A stretch of 64,000 nt of DNA from Bog-756 sp963841885 (GTDB taxonomy: Bacteria > Actinomycetota > Acidimicrobiia > Acidimicrobiales > RAAP-2). Positions 1 to 9,525 of this stretch are shown in pieces; within the stretch, counting starts at the first letter, position 1, and every line of letters begins with the position of its first letter. The stretch lies in NCBI GenBank assembly GCA_963841885.1, contig CAWJEK010000009.1:124001-188000 (forward strand), in the 5' to 3' direction. The translations under genes were made by a program, and so were the position numbers. Below the pieces are notes generated by a model. It searched no databases. It had not been told where the DNA came from and saw only the letters and a program-made list of their open reading frames with translations.

Positions 1-1656
1 GATGGCCCGGTCCAGCTCCTCGGCGTCCTCGGCCGTCAACCGCCGGTAGGGGGCCTCCTTGGTCGGGCGCCACCAGACGGGCTCGTCGCAGTTCCAGGCC
101 TGGTTGCGCAGCACCCGTTTCACCACTTTGGACGTCGCCGTCTCGGGCAGCCGATCGGTGATCCGGACGAACCTCGGCGCCCACTTCGTGCCGAGGTCCT
201 CCTCGCCCTCCAGGAAGGCGGCGAACGACGCGGGGTCGAAGCTCGCTCCCTCGTGCAGCAGGAGCGTGGCCATGACCTGGTCGCCCACCACGGTGTCGGG
301 CACGGCGTAGACGGAGGCGAGGACGACGTCGGGATGGCGCTGGAGGATGCCCTCGACCGGAGCCGAGGCGAAGTTCTCGCCGTCGACCCGCAGCCAGTCG
401 TAGTCCCGGCCGCCGAAGTAGAAGAAGTCGTCCTCGTCGCGGTAGGCCAGGTCGCCGGTCCAGTACCAGCCGTTGCGGATCCGGGCCCGTTCGGCATCGG
501 CGTTGTGCCAGTAGCCCTCGAATCCGGTGGCCCCGGTCTGGCTCACCAGCTCGCCGATGGCCTCCTCGGCGTTGAGTAGGCGGCCGCGCTCGTCGAAGAC
601 GGCCCGGGGGCACTCCTCGCCCGTCTCGCTGTCCACGATCATCGTGCCCGGCAGGGCGCGGCCGAGGGCGCCCCGCGGGGTGTCGGGCGTCCTCTGGATG
701 GCCGCCCCTCCCTCGGTCGACCCGTAGGCGTCCTGGACCGTGCACCCGAACCGCTCGGCGAACTTCGCCACGTCCGCCTCCGCCGCCTCGTTGCCGAAAC
801 ACCGCCGGAGGGTGTTGTCGGCGTCGTCGGGGTGCTCCGGGGTGGCGAGGATGTAGGAGAGGGGCTTGCCCACGTAGTTGAAGTAGGTGACCCCGTACCG
901 GCGGACGTCGACGAGGAACTGGCTGGCGCTGAACCGCTCGCGCAGCGCCGCGGTGGCGCCGGCGGCGAGGGCGGGGGCCCATCCGGCCATGAGGGCGTTG
1001 GAGTGGAACAGCGGCATGGAGAGGTAGCAGACGTCGTCGGGACCTATCTCGTACATCTGCGCCACGATCCCGCCGATCCGGGCGAGCCGGCCCTGGCTGC
1101 ACAGGCAGGCCTTCGGAGCTCCGGACGTGCCCGACGTGAAGAGCAGCAGGCCGAGGGTCTCCTCGGTGACACCCACCTCCTCCCGGTCCGGAAGGGGCGC
1201 GCCGGACACGTCGGCCAGCAGCCGGGAGTACTCCGAGGCACCGCCGGGGTCCCGGTCCCCGGTCGGGTCGTCGATGACGAGGATGCGGTCGGGAGGCAGC
1301 GCGGTACCGAGGTCGTGGCCCTCGACCAGTCGTCGGTAGGCCGGGGTGGTGACCAGGAGCTGGCACTCGGTGTGGGAGAGGTCCCGGGCGAGTTCGTCGC
1401 CGCGGTGGGTCGGGTTGCCGCCCACCACGACTGCTCCGGCCAGCGCCGCACCGCCCATCCAGAACACGTACTCCGGCAGGTTGTCCATCAGCAGGGCGAC
1501 GTGGAACGGTCCCGGCCGTCGCAGTCGCAGCAGCAGGGCGGCCCGCTCGGCCTGTGCCCGGACCACCTCGGCGTGCGTCCAGGTGCGGTCCGAGAACGCC
1601 AGTCCGACGCGATCGTCATCCGCCCGGTCGCGGATCAGCTGGTCGATGGTCTCCAA
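1..1656 (-). CDS. Long-chain fatty acid-CoA ligase (AMP-binding), C-terminus off window
   Basis: An ANL-superfamily acyl-CoA synthetase that activates a carboxylic acid with ATP to an acyl-adenylate and then an acyl-CoA. The frame is open to the left edge, giving 552 codons without a stop. The A3 phosphate-binding motif FTSGTSGAPK lies near residues 170-180. The A8-like hinge (TGDLAYRDED) and a terminal lysine region (TATSKVVKR) are also visible, so little of the C-terminus is missing. The start is a TTG at 1656-1654 preceded by a G-rich Shine-Dalgarno-like stretch; no ATG fits better. It faces the monooxygenase gene divergently across about 160 bp. Family is sure, substrate unknown. Confidence 0.85.
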   Translation of the reverse strand, partial: METIDQLIRDRADDDRVGLAFSDRTWTHAEVVRAQAERAALLLRLRRPGPFHVALLMDNLPEYVFWMGGAALAGAVVVGGNPTHRGDELARDLSHTECQLLVTTPAYRRLVEGHDLGTALPPDRILVIDDPTGDRDPGGASEYSRLLADVSGAPLPDREEVGVTEETLGLLLFTSGTSGAPKACLCSQGRLARIGGIVAQMYEIGPDDVCYLSMPLFHSNALMAGWAPALAAGATAALRERFSASQFLVDVRRYGVTYFNYVGKPLSYILATPEHPDDADNTLRRCFGNEAAEADVAKFAERFGCTVQDAYGSTEGGAAIQRTPDTPRGALGRALPGTMIVDSETGEECPRAVFDERGRLLNAEEAIGELVSQTGATGFEGYWHNADAERARIRNGWYWTGDLAYRDEDDFFYFGGRDYDWLRVDGENFASAPVEGILQRHPDVVLASVYAVPDTVVGDQVMATLLLHEGASFDPASFAAFLEGEEDLGTKWAPRFVRITDRLPETATSKVVKRVLRNQAWNCDEPVWWRPTKEAPYRRLTAEDAEELDRAI

Positions 1657-1751
1657 CGGTTCCCCCCAGGGTGTTCGGTCGACAGGCGACAGTACGCCAT
1701 GCGCCACGGTCGGGTCCCCCGACCGGCGTCCAGGCACAAATCTGGAACACG

Positions 1752-1780
1752 TTGCAATTTACCAGGCCTGCTGTTACCGT
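1752..1780 (+). promoter_or_regulatory. Candidate promoter of the luciferase-like monooxygenase gene
   Basis: TTGCAA at 1752-1757 is followed 17 bases later by TACCGT at 1775-1780, resembling -35 and -10 hexamers in a locally AT-richer gap between two divergent genes. Transcription would start about 35 bases before the ATG at 1821. Confidence 0.4.
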
Positions 1781-1820
1781 TCGACGTCGACGAATTCGCC
1801 CACCCAGAGGAGCCCCATTC

Positions 1821-3041
1821 ATGGAGTTCGGAATCTTCATCAACGGGTACCTGCCGGGGCCGGCGTCCCGCGACACGGATGCCGAGCACCTCATGCTCGA
1901 GCGGGAGATCGAGATCGCCGTCACCGCCGACCGCTACAACTGGAAGTACGCCTGGTTCGGCGAGCACCACGCACTGACGGAGTACTCGCACATGTCGGCG
2001 CCCGAGCCCGTCATGGGATGGGTGGCGGCCAAGACCGAGCGGATCCACATCGGTACCGCCATCAACAGCCTGTCGCCCCGCAAGGAGCACCCGGTCCGCT
2101 ACGCGGAGCGGGCCGCCATGATGGACCACCTCACCCACAACCGTTTCGAGTGGGGCACCGGCCGGGGGGCGGGCAGCCACGAGATGGCCAGTTTCAACAT
2201 CCTGGACAAGAACTCGACCAAGCCGGAGTGGAACGAGGTCGTCCAGGAGGTGCCCCGCATGTGGGAGCAGCGCGACTACATGTTCGAGGGTGAGCACTTC
2301 ACCGTTCCGACACCCCACAACATCCTCCCCAAGCCCTACGGCAAGGGACACCCGCCGATCTGGGTGGCCTGTGGCAATCCGGGCACCTTCACCACCGCCG
2401 GCGAGATGGGCATCGGCGCCATCGCCTTCAACTTCGAGCCGGTCTACTCCCTCAAGGGCCGTATCGACGCCTACAAGGAGGGGGTGGCCGCCTGCACCAA
2501 CCCCATCGGCCAGTTCAAGAACGACAACGTGATGATCACCAACGCGGTCATCTGCACCTCGGACCGCAAGCACGCCCGGGAGATCGCCCTCCGTCAGTGC
2601 CGCGGCTACCTGTACTCGATGGTCTGCCTCTACCACGACACGATGCCCAAGCCCGACTACGCGCCGACCTGGCCGGAGACCATCCCCGGGGTGGGCGACG
2701 AGGAGAGCCTCGACCGGCTCATCGAAGGTGGCTGGCTGCTCTGCGGCGAGCCCGACGAGGTGGCCGAGCAGCTGGCCCGCTACCAGGAGGTGGGAGCCGA
2801 CCAGCTGGTGTTCGGCATCCCGTCGGACTCGGTCGAGCAGGACGAGGTACTCGAGATGCTCGAGGTCTTCGGCACCAAGGTCATCCCCCAGTTCGACCAG
2901 GACCCGATCCACTCCACCACCCGGTACCGCGCCACGGCCCAGCCGAAGTTCCCCGAGTTCGCGTTCCCGGTGCCGGACGTCGAAGTCACCGCGCTCCCCA
3001 CCAACGCCCTGATCGGGCTGGACGGGACGCGCCACTTCTGA
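1821..3041 (+). CDS. Luciferase-like (LLM class) flavin- or F420-dependent monooxygenase
   Basis: A 406-residue TIM-barrel protein of the bacterial luciferase-like family, using reduced FMN or F420 as cosubstrate. The N-terminus MEFGIFINGYLPG, the FGEHH signature near residues 45-50 and the G-rich segment GTGRGAGSHE are typical. The ATG at 1821 has an AGAGGAG ribosome site 8 bases upstream; longer in-frame extensions have low-complexity translations. The neighbours are acyl-CoA synthetases, so the substrate may be an acyl-CoA-derived or hydrophobic compound, but this is only context. A hairpin that could end transcription from both sides lies just downstream. Confidence 0.85.
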   Translation: MEFGIFINGYLPGPASRDTDAEHLMLEREIEIAVTADRYNWKYAWFGEHHALTEYSHMSAPEPVMGWVAAKTERIHIGTAINSLSPRKEHPVRYAERAAMMDHLTHNRFEWGTGRGAGSHEMASFNILDKNSTKPEWNEVVQEVPRMWEQRDYMFEGEHFTVPTPHNILPKPYGKGHPPIWVACGNPGTFTTAGEMGIGAIAFNFEPVYSLKGRIDAYKEGVAACTNPIGQFKNDNVMITNAVICTSDRKHAREIALRQCRGYLYSMVCLYHDTMPKPDYAPTWPETIPGVGDEESLDRLIEGGWLLCGEPDEVAEQLARYQEVGADQLVFGIPSDSVEQDEVLEMLEVFGTKVIPQFDQDPIHSTTRYRATAQPKFPEFAFPVPDVEVTALPTNALIGLDGTRHF

Positions 3042-3083
3042 CGGCTCGGATCCCGACCGCCGGACAACCCCGGAACCCCGGTC

Positions 3084-3116
3084 GGCCCTCGCCCGTGGCA
3101 CGGGAGCGGGAGGGCC
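3084..3116. terminator. Bidirectional hairpin terminator between convergent genes
   Basis: Arms GGCCCTC (3084-3090) and GAGGGCC (3110-3116) enclose a second perfect pair CCCGTG/CACGGG (3092-3097 and 3099-3104). It sits between the stop codons at 3041 and 3117 of convergent genes. No T-run follows, as is common in high-GC actinobacteria. Confidence 0.5.
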
Positions 3117-3749
3117 TCAGACCCCCGTCGTCCCCCAGGCCGCCAGCAGATCGTCGGTGGTGGTCACGGTGGTGATGAGCGGGAAGGTGTTGTCGAGGAC
3201 GGCGTCGGCGTACTCGTCCGGGAGTCCGGCGACGGTGTCGCGGGGGACCACGACCTGATAGCCGAGGTTGCAGGCCTCGATGGCCAGACCGAGCACCCCC
3301 AGGTTGACCGAGACCCCGGTGGCCACCACCGTTCCCACGCCGAGGCTCCGTAGCCAGCTGTCGAGCGACGTGCCCGTGAACGGCGATACGCCGTGCAGGC
3401 GGGGGCACACCAGGTCCGACTCCTCGGGTCCGAGCCCCTCGCACAGTTCGGTGGCCGGGGTCCCGACCAGGAGGTGGTCGGGATTGCGAACCATGGCCGC
3501 GATCAGCTGGCAGTTGACCGTCGATCCGGCCCGGTCGGCCCGGAACTCGGCGGTGCAGTGGACGACGGGGACCCCGAGGGTCCGGGCCGCCCGGAGCAGC
3601 CGGGCCGTGTTGGCGACCACCCCGACCCGGGCGGCCGCGTCGGCCAGCTGGGGGAAGGCCGTCAGGTCACCGACCACCCCGCGTTGGATCTCCATGGTGA
3701 GCACGGCCGAACGGGAGGGAGCCGCCACCTCGGCCAGTTCGACCGCCAC
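3117..3749 (-). CDS. Isochorismatase-fold protein with degenerate active site
   Basis: A 210-residue protein with the fold signatures of the isochorismatase/cysteine-hydrolase family, including the later FTGTSLDSWLRSLG segment. The usual catalytic Asp near the N-terminus ('IDxQ') reads MEIQ here. The catalytic Lys region reads CPRLHG, and the position of the nucleophilic Cys in 'GVxTxxCV' reads GVSVNLGVL, with Gly. All three catalytic residues therefore appear replaced. It starts with GTG 12 bases after the FadD19-like gene stops, so the two are probably co-transcribed. It may bind a ligand without hydrolysing it. Confidence 0.75.
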   Translation of the reverse strand: MAVELAEVAAPSRSAVLTMEIQRGVVGDLTAFPQLADAAARVGVVANTARLLRAARTLGVPVVHCTAEFRADRAGSTVNCQLIAAMVRNPDHLLVGTPATELCEGLGPEESDLVCPRLHGVSPFTGTSLDSWLRSLGVGTVVATGVSVNLGVLGLAIEACNLGYQVVVPRDTVAGLPDEYADAVLDNTFPLITTVTTTDDLLAAWGTTGV

Positions 3750-3761
3750 GCGGGCTACCGC

Positions 3762-5411
3762 TCAGGAGCCCGAGGCCGTACGGGCCCCGCCGGCGTCGGA
3801 CTCCTCGGGGGCCTCGGCCACGATCGTGGCCGCCCAGCGGTAGTCGGGCTTGCCGCTCGGGGACCGCTCGATGAGCTCGACCACGTGGAGCTGCCGGGGC
3901 ACCTTGTACCCGGCGATGTGACTACGGCAGTGGTCCTGGATCTCGTCGAGGGTGGGGACCTGTTCGCCCCGGGGCTGGATGATGGCGGCCACCCGCTGGC
4001 CCCAGCGGTCGTCGGGGGCTCCGACCACGATGGCGTCGAGCACGGCCGGGTGCGAGCGCACCGCCGACTCGACCTCCTCGGGGAAGATCTTCTCCCCTCC
4101 GGAGTTGATGGAGACGGAGCCCCGTCCGAGCAGGGTGATGGTCCCGTCCGCCTCGATGGTGGCGAAGTCCCCGGGCATGGTGAAGCGGGTGCCGTCCACG
4201 GTGATGAACACCTCGGCCGTCTTCTCGGGATCGTTGTAGTACCCGACGGGGATGTCACCCGACCGGGCGATCTTGCCGACGACGCCCGAACCCGGGACGA
4301 CGGGACGGAGGTCCTCGTCGAAGACGACCGTGTCCCCCAGCACGCTGACCGTCGGGCCGCTCTTCATGGCCGTCTGTCCCTTGGTCAGGGTGGCCATGCC
4401 GTTGTTGCCCGACTCCGAGGAGCCGATGGCGTCGACGATCACCAGATTCGGGAAGTGGCGGAAGAACTCGTCCTTGACCGGAGCGGAGAAGAGGGCGGCC
4501 GAAGAGGTCACGGCCAGCAGCGAGGACAGGTCGTAGTCGGCGCCCGGCTCGTCGAGGGCCTCGATCAGCGGCTTGCCCATGGCGTCGCCGGTGATCATCA
4601 CCGAGTTGGCCTTCTCGGACTCGACCAGGCGCCAGACCTCGTGCGGGTCGAACTTCGGACACCAGGATGGTGCGGTTGCCCACGAAGCTCTGGCCCATGA
4701 TGCACCACTGGGTGGCGCCGTGCATGAGCGGGGCGATGGGCAGGAGGGTGAGCTGGCCACCCCGACCCTTCTCCACCATCTCCTCGGGCGCCTGCACCCG
4801 GGTGTTGGTGGTCGGGTCGACCCCGCCGCCCGAGGGCGTAGAAGACGTCCTCGTGGCGCCAGACCACGCCCTTGGGCATCCCGGTCGTGCCCCCGGTGTA
4901 GAGGATGTAGTAGTCGTCGCCCGACCGGGGGCCGAAGTCCCGCTCGGGCGAACCCGCGGCCATGGCCTCCTCGTAGGGGACGGTGCCGTCGCCGAGCGGG
5001 GACGCCGGAACCGTCGTCGATGCCGATGACGAGCTGGAGGTCGGGCAGCTCGGGCCGCAGTGCGGTCACATGGGGCGTGTACTCGGCCTGGTGGACCAGG
5101 GCCACCAGGTCGGCGTTGGCGAAGAGGTAGCGCAGCTCCTCTTCGACGTAGCGGTAGTTGATGTTGATCCAGACGGCCCGCAGCTTGAAGACGGCCCAGG
5201 CCGTCTCCACCCACTCGACGCTGTTGAGGGCGTAGATGCCCACGTGGTCGCCGGGGCCCACGCCCTGGGCGGCCAGGAAGTGGGCCAGGCGGTTGGCCCG
5301 CTCCTCCATCTCGGCGTAGGTCCGCCGCTGGCCGGCGGCCACCAGGTACTCCCGGTCCCCGTAGGCGTCGACGGAGGCCTCGAACAGGTCGGCGAGGTTG
5401 AAGGTGCTCAT
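3762..5411 (-). CDS. fadD: Acyl-CoA synthetase, FadD19-like, interrupted by frameshifts
   Basis: An ATP-dependent acyl-CoA ligase. The N-terminal 130 residues, the A3 motif YTGGTTGMPKG and the C-terminal half (TMPGDFATIE, GRGSVSINSGGEKIFPEE, SPSGKPDYRW) match mycobacterial FadD19, known for side-chain activation of sterols. The parts lie in different frames: shifts are needed near 5005, 4830 and 4660, and the first and last segments share a frame. Because both ends are intact and conserved, sequence error is likelier than decay. TACTAT at 5418-5423 lies 6 bases before the ATG with no ribosome site, suggesting a leaderless mRNA. The isochorismatase-fold gene follows closely. Confidence 0.8.
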   Translation of the reverse strand: MSTFNLADLFEASVDAYGDREYLVAAGQRRTYAEMEERANRLAHFLAAQGVGPGDHVGIYALNSVEWVETAWAVFKLRAVWININYRYVEEELRYLFANADLVALVHQAEYTPHVTALRPELPDLQLVIGIDDGSGVPARRRHRPLRGGHGRGFARAGLRPPVGRRLLHPLHRGHDRDAQGRGLAPRGRLLRPRAAGSTRPPTPGCRRPRRWWRRVGVASSPSCPSPRSCTAPPSGASWARASWATAPSWCPKFDPHEVWRLVESEKANSVMITGDAMGKPLIEALDEPGADYDLSSLLAVTSSAALFSAPVKDEFFRHFPNLVIVDAIGSSESGNNGMATLTKGQTAMKSGPTVSVLGDTVVFDEDLRPVVPGSGVVGKIARSGDIPVGYYNDPEKTAEVFITVDGTRFTMPGDFATIEADGTITLLGRGSVSINSGGEKIFPEEVESAVRSHPAVLDAIVVGAPDDRWGQRVAAIIQPRGEQVPTLDEIQDHCRSHIAGYKVPRQLHVVELIERSPSGKPDYRWAATIVAEAPEESDAGGARTASGS

Positions 5412-5417
5412 CGGCCG

Positions 5418-5423
5418 ATAGTA
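5418..5423 (-). promoter_or_regulatory. -10 box TACTAT, leaderless start of the FadD19-like gene
   Basis: TACTAT on the minus strand is followed by six bases and then ATG. With no Shine-Dalgarno sequence, the transcript probably begins at or next to the start codon. Confidence 0.5.
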
Positions 5424-5513
5424 GAACAGGTTTCTGTCCGGGGTGCGGCGTGCCCCGGTCCAGCTGGCGAGCTCGCGGGAGGACGGCGCCGGCCGGCGCC
5501 CACCGCCGTGTGG

Positions 5514-7527
5514 TCAGCCCGGGGCGTCGGAGCCCGGCGTCACCGGGCTGCGCAGCTCGGCCGGGTGCTGCAGCTCGGCCAGCGTCTCGCGGACGGTGCG
5601 GACGATCCCCGTCCCGTCGAGGCCGAGCCGGGCCAGGATCCGGTCGGGCTTGCCCTGGGCGAGGAAGGCCGTGGGATCCCGCGGTGCACCACGGCGGGCA
5701 GGCGCCGAGCGGCACCGTGCGCCCGGAGGGCGTCGGCCAGGAACATCCCGGCCCCACCCTGGCGGACGCCGTCCTCGGCGGTGATCACGACGCGCGTGGC
5801 GGGCGGCGTCGGCCAGCATGGCCGGGTCGGGGTGGGAGACCACCCGGGCGTCCCAGACGGTGACGTCGATCCCCTCGGCGGCGAGCCGTCGGCCGCCGTC
5901 GACGGCGGCACCGAGCATCTTCCCGACGGCCAGGATGCAGACCGAGCCGTCGCCCGTCGCGGACCCGGCGGGCCTGCAGGCCCGAGCCCACGGCCCGGGC
6001 GGCCACCGGCGGCGCCGGCGTCTTCGGGAAGCGGATGACCGACGGGCCCGTCGAGCGTGAGGGCGGTGGCCAGCATGGCCTCGACCTCGGGGGCCGACGA
6101 GGGGGCGAAGACGGTCATGCCCGGGATGGACGAGGCCCAGGGCCATGTCGAGCACCCCGTGGTGGCTGGGCCCGTCGTCGCCGGTGATGCCGGCCCGGTC
6201 GAGGACCAGCACCACGGGCAGCCGGTGGAGGCCGACGTCGAGGTTGGCCTGGTCGAAGGCGCGGGAGAAGAAGGTCGAGTAGACGGCCACCACCGGGTCG
6301 CAGGCCGGCCATGGCCATGCCCGGCCGCCGACGTCACGGCGTGCTGCTCGGCGATGCCCACGTCGACGAACCGGTCGGGGAAGCGGGCCTCGAACGGGAG
6401 GAGGCCGGTGGGTCCGGGCATGGCGGCGGTGATGGCCACGATGCGGGGGTCGGCCTCGGCGTGCAGCAGGAGGGCCCGGGTGAAGGCGTCGGTGTAGGTG
6501 GTCACCGGCGTGTCGGGGGCGATCGTCGGAGCCGCCGACCGACAGCGAGGCGTTCTGGAGCATGGGGACGGCGGCGTCCGCCGGTGCGTCGGGCCCGTCG
6601 AGCGGGGCTGGCTCGGGTGCCTTGACCTTGACGTCGTGCAGGCGCTGGACGTCGTCCTCCTCGGCCGGCGCGTAGCCCCGGCCCTTCTGGGTGAGGACGT
6701 GGACCACGATCGGCCCGTCCCACTCGGCGGCGTTGGCCAGGGCCTGCTCGAGCCCGGCGATGTCGTGGCCGTCGATGGGGCCGACGTAGCGGATGCCCAG
6801 GGCCTCGAAGAAGGTGTGGGGCGTGACCACCTCGCGCAGGGCGCTGGTCAGGCCGTGGACGCCGGAGTAGGCCAGCTCGCCGACGGCCGGGAGCTCGCGG
6901 AGGAGGTGCCGGAGGCGCTGGCGGGCCTGCACGTAGGCCGGGCTGAGCCGCAGGTGGGTGAGGCTGAGCGAGAGCTGGGAGACGGTCGGTGCGTACGAGC
7001 GCCCGTTGTCGTTGAGGACGATGACGACCCGCTTGCCCGAGTGGCCGAGGTTGTTGAGGGCCTCGTAGGCCATGCCCCCGGTGAGGGCCCCGTCGCCGAC
7101 CACGGCCACCACCCGCCGGTCCTTGCCCTGCAGCTCGAAGGCGGTGGCCATGCCGTGGGCGTAGCTGAGGATGGTCGAGGCGTGGCTGTTCTCGACCCAG
7201 TCGTGCTCGGACTCGGTGCGGCTCGGGTAGCCCGAGAGCCCGTCCTCCTGGCGGAGGTGGGTGAAGGCCTCGCGCGCCGGCCGGTGACGAGCTTGTGGAC
7301 GTAGGCCTGGTGGCCGGTGTCCCACAGCAGGAGGTCGCGTGGGCGAGTCGAAGGTCCGGTGGAGGGCCAGGGTCAGCTCGACCACGCCCAGGTTGGAGCC
7401 GAGGTGGCCGCCGGTGGCGGTGACGGCGTCGACGATGAAGTCCCGGATCTCCGGCGGAGAGGACGGCCAGCTCGTCGGGGGTCAGGGCCCGGAGGTCGGC
7501 CGGGCTGTCGATGTGTTCGAGGATCAT
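5514..7527 (-). CDS. dxs: 1-deoxy-D-xylulose-5-phosphate synthase, interrupted by frameshifts
   Basis: A thiamine-diphosphate enzyme that condenses pyruvate and glyceraldehyde-3-phosphate, the first step of the MEP isoprenoid pathway. Visible parts in order: the N-terminus with LGSNLGVVELT, the ThDP motif VGDGALTGGMAYEALNN with VLNDNG, the PIDGHD segment, the second domain FVDVGIAEQHAV with its catalytic Glu, and a normal C-terminus. The total span of about 670 codons fits the family's 620-650 residues. At least five single-base shifts split it, mainly after residue 60, near 6500, between 6330 and 5700, and near 5690. The essential function and preserved motifs argue for sequence error. Confidence 0.85.
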
Positions 7528-7552
7528 GTCAGGGGGTGCCTTCGGGGTCAGG

Positions 7553-8044
7553 CTACCAGCGCGGCCCCGGCGACAGCGTTCCAGTGGGACCGTCCCCGGC
7601 GTCCGGATCGGCGCCGGAGCCGCAGGAATGTGACCTCCGGCCCTGCCGGCCGGTGGCCGGTCGGTCAGCGGACGTTGGCCGAGGAAGGTCGTCGCGGTCC
7701 ACGATGACCCGGACCAGCTTGCCGGCGGCCACCAGGCCGGCGCCCTCGGACACCGAGAGGGTGAACACCAGACGCCGTCCCTCGATGCGGTCGAGGGTGG
7801 CCTCGGCCCACACCTTCCCGCCGACGCCGACCGGTACCAGGTGGTCGAACTGGACCCGCTTGGCCACCGACGTGCCCGCTTCGGGGAGGTGGCCCTCGAT
7901 GGCCAGGCAGCTGGCCTCCTCGCACAGGGCGACCAGGCGGGGCGTGGCCAGGACGGGCACCGTGCCGGAGCGGAAGGCCTCGGCGGTGTCGGCGTCGGTC
8001 ACCTCGAGCTCGATACGGGCGGACAGACCGGTGCGGGGGGCCAC
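7553..8044 (-). CDS. Hotdog-fold thioesterase, FlK-like
   Basis: A small acyl-CoA thioesterase-like protein of the fluoroacetyl-CoA thioesterase (FlK) type. A Thr in VLATP, a Glu in LCEEAS and a His in FDHLVPVG match the FlK Thr/Glu/His catalytic set. The GTG at 8044 is preferred over the in-frame GTG at 8068 because TATCGT (8051-8056) precedes it by six bases, the leaderless layout seen repeatedly here. The last 35 residues look unlike the family and may be read through a shift: another frame stops at 7665 directly after the domain. It lies upstream of dxs on the same strand. Confidence 0.7.
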   Translation of the reverse strand: MAPRTGLSARIELEVTDADTAEAFRSGTVPVLATPRLVALCEEASCLAIEGHLPEAGTSVAKRVQFDHLVPVGVGGKVWAEATLDRIEGRRLVFTLSVSEGAGLVAAGKLVRVIVDRDDLPRPTSADRPATGRQGRRSHSCGSGADPDAGDGPTGTLSPGPRW

Positions 8045-8050
8045 GCCGGT

Positions 8051-8056
8051 ACGATA
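8051..8056 (-). promoter_or_regulatory. -10 box TATCGT, leaderless start of the thioesterase gene
   Basis: TATCGT on the minus strand, six bases, then GTG at 8044. It decides between two possible GTG starts. Confidence 0.45.
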
Positions 8057-8115
8057 CGCGACGGACACTGACGTCGGCCACCGGGCGCCGGGCAGTGCGA
8101 GCGAGGAGGCCGACG

Positions 8116-9525
8116 ATGATCGATACCCCCGTGCTGGAGCGGGTGCTGGCGGAGGCGCTGCGCAACGGCGGCGACTTCGCCGAGGTGTTCGCCGAGGACC
8201 GGTCGAACTCGTCGGCCATGCTCGACGACGGGCGGGTGGAGGAGCTGTCGTCGGGACGGGAGCGGGGGGCCGGCATCCGGGTGGTGACCGGCGAGACCAC
8301 CGGGTTCGCCCACACCGCCGACCTCAGCGAGCGGGGGCTGCTCCGGGCGGCCGAGGCGGCCTCGGCGGTGGCCCGGCAGCGGCGGGGGCTCCCGGTCGGT
8401 GGACGTGGGCCACCTGTCGGGCGGCGGCGTCGGCCGGCGTGCCGGGCGACCGCCCGGCGCCGACCACGCGGATCCAAGGCCGACGCCCTCGAGCTGCTGC
8501 GAGCGGGCCGACGAGGCGGCCCGGGCCTCGGGTGACGCCGATCACCCAGGTCCAGGCCGGGTGCGGCGACCTCGCGCCGCCGGGTGCTGATCGCCAACTC
8601 CGACGGCCTGCTGGCCGGCGACGAGCAGGCCCGGACCCGGTTCTCGGTGTCGTGCGTGGCGCTCGGGCGACACCGGGCATGCAGACCGGGCTACGAGACG
8701 GCGGCCCGCACCCTCGGCTTCGAGCTGTTCGACGAGGTGTCGGTGGAGGAGCTGGCCCGGCACGGCGGCCTCGCCAGGCGCTGGCCAAGCTCTCGGCCCG
8801 GCCGGCCCCCTCCGGCGAGCTGCCGGTGGTGCTGGCCGGCGGGCAGCGGCGGCATCCTCTTCCACGAGGCCTGCGGCCACGGGCTCGAGGCCGACCACAT
8901 CGTCAAGGACGCCTCGGTCTACACCGGGCAAGGTCGGCCAGCTGGTGGCCAGCCCGCTGGTGACCCTGGTCGACGACGGCACCGTGGGGTCGGAGTGGGG
9001 CACGTTCGCGGTCGACGACGAGGGCCGGCCGGCCCAGCGCAACGTGCTGATCGAGAACGGCGATCCTCACCGACTACCTGTGGGACTACCTGCGGGCCCG
9101 CAAGGAGGGGCGGGTCGTCGTCGGGCAACGGGCGGCGCCAGTCCTACCAGGACCTGCCCATGGTGCGGATGACCAACACCTTCCTGCTGCCCGGGGAGGA
9201 CGACGCCGACGAGATCGTGGCCCAGACGCCCCGGGGGGTCTACGTGGCCAAGCTCGGTGGCGGCCAGGTGAACACCACCACCGGCGACTTCGTCTTCGGG
9301 ACGACGATGGCCTACCTGATCGAGGACGGGAAGATCACCGAGCCGCTGCGCGACGCCAACCTGATCGGCAACGGCCCCGAGATCCTCAAGCGCATCGACG
9401 CCGTGGCCACCGACTTCTCCATGACCCCGGGTACCTGCGGCAAGGACGGCCAGAGCGTGCCGGTCGGGTGCGGCCAGGCCACCATGCGCCTGACCGGCGT
9501 GACCATCGGGGGGACGGCCGAGTGA
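8116..9525 (+). CDS. tldD: TldD metalloprotease subunit, interrupted by frameshifts
   Basis: Subunit of the TldD/TldE zinc protease that trims small peptides such as modified microcins and protein-degradation products. The metal motif HEACGH (HExxxH) is present near 8865-8885, followed by the typical GLEADHIVKD, and the conserved C-terminus GTCGKDGQSVPVG is intact. The length of 470 codons is normal. The ATG at 8116 has a GAGGAGG ribosome site. The N-terminal 90 residues and the C-terminal 130 are clean; between about 8390 and 9130 the protein hops between frames several times. The stop overlaps the pmbA start (GTGA), so the pair forms an operon. Confidence 0.85.
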
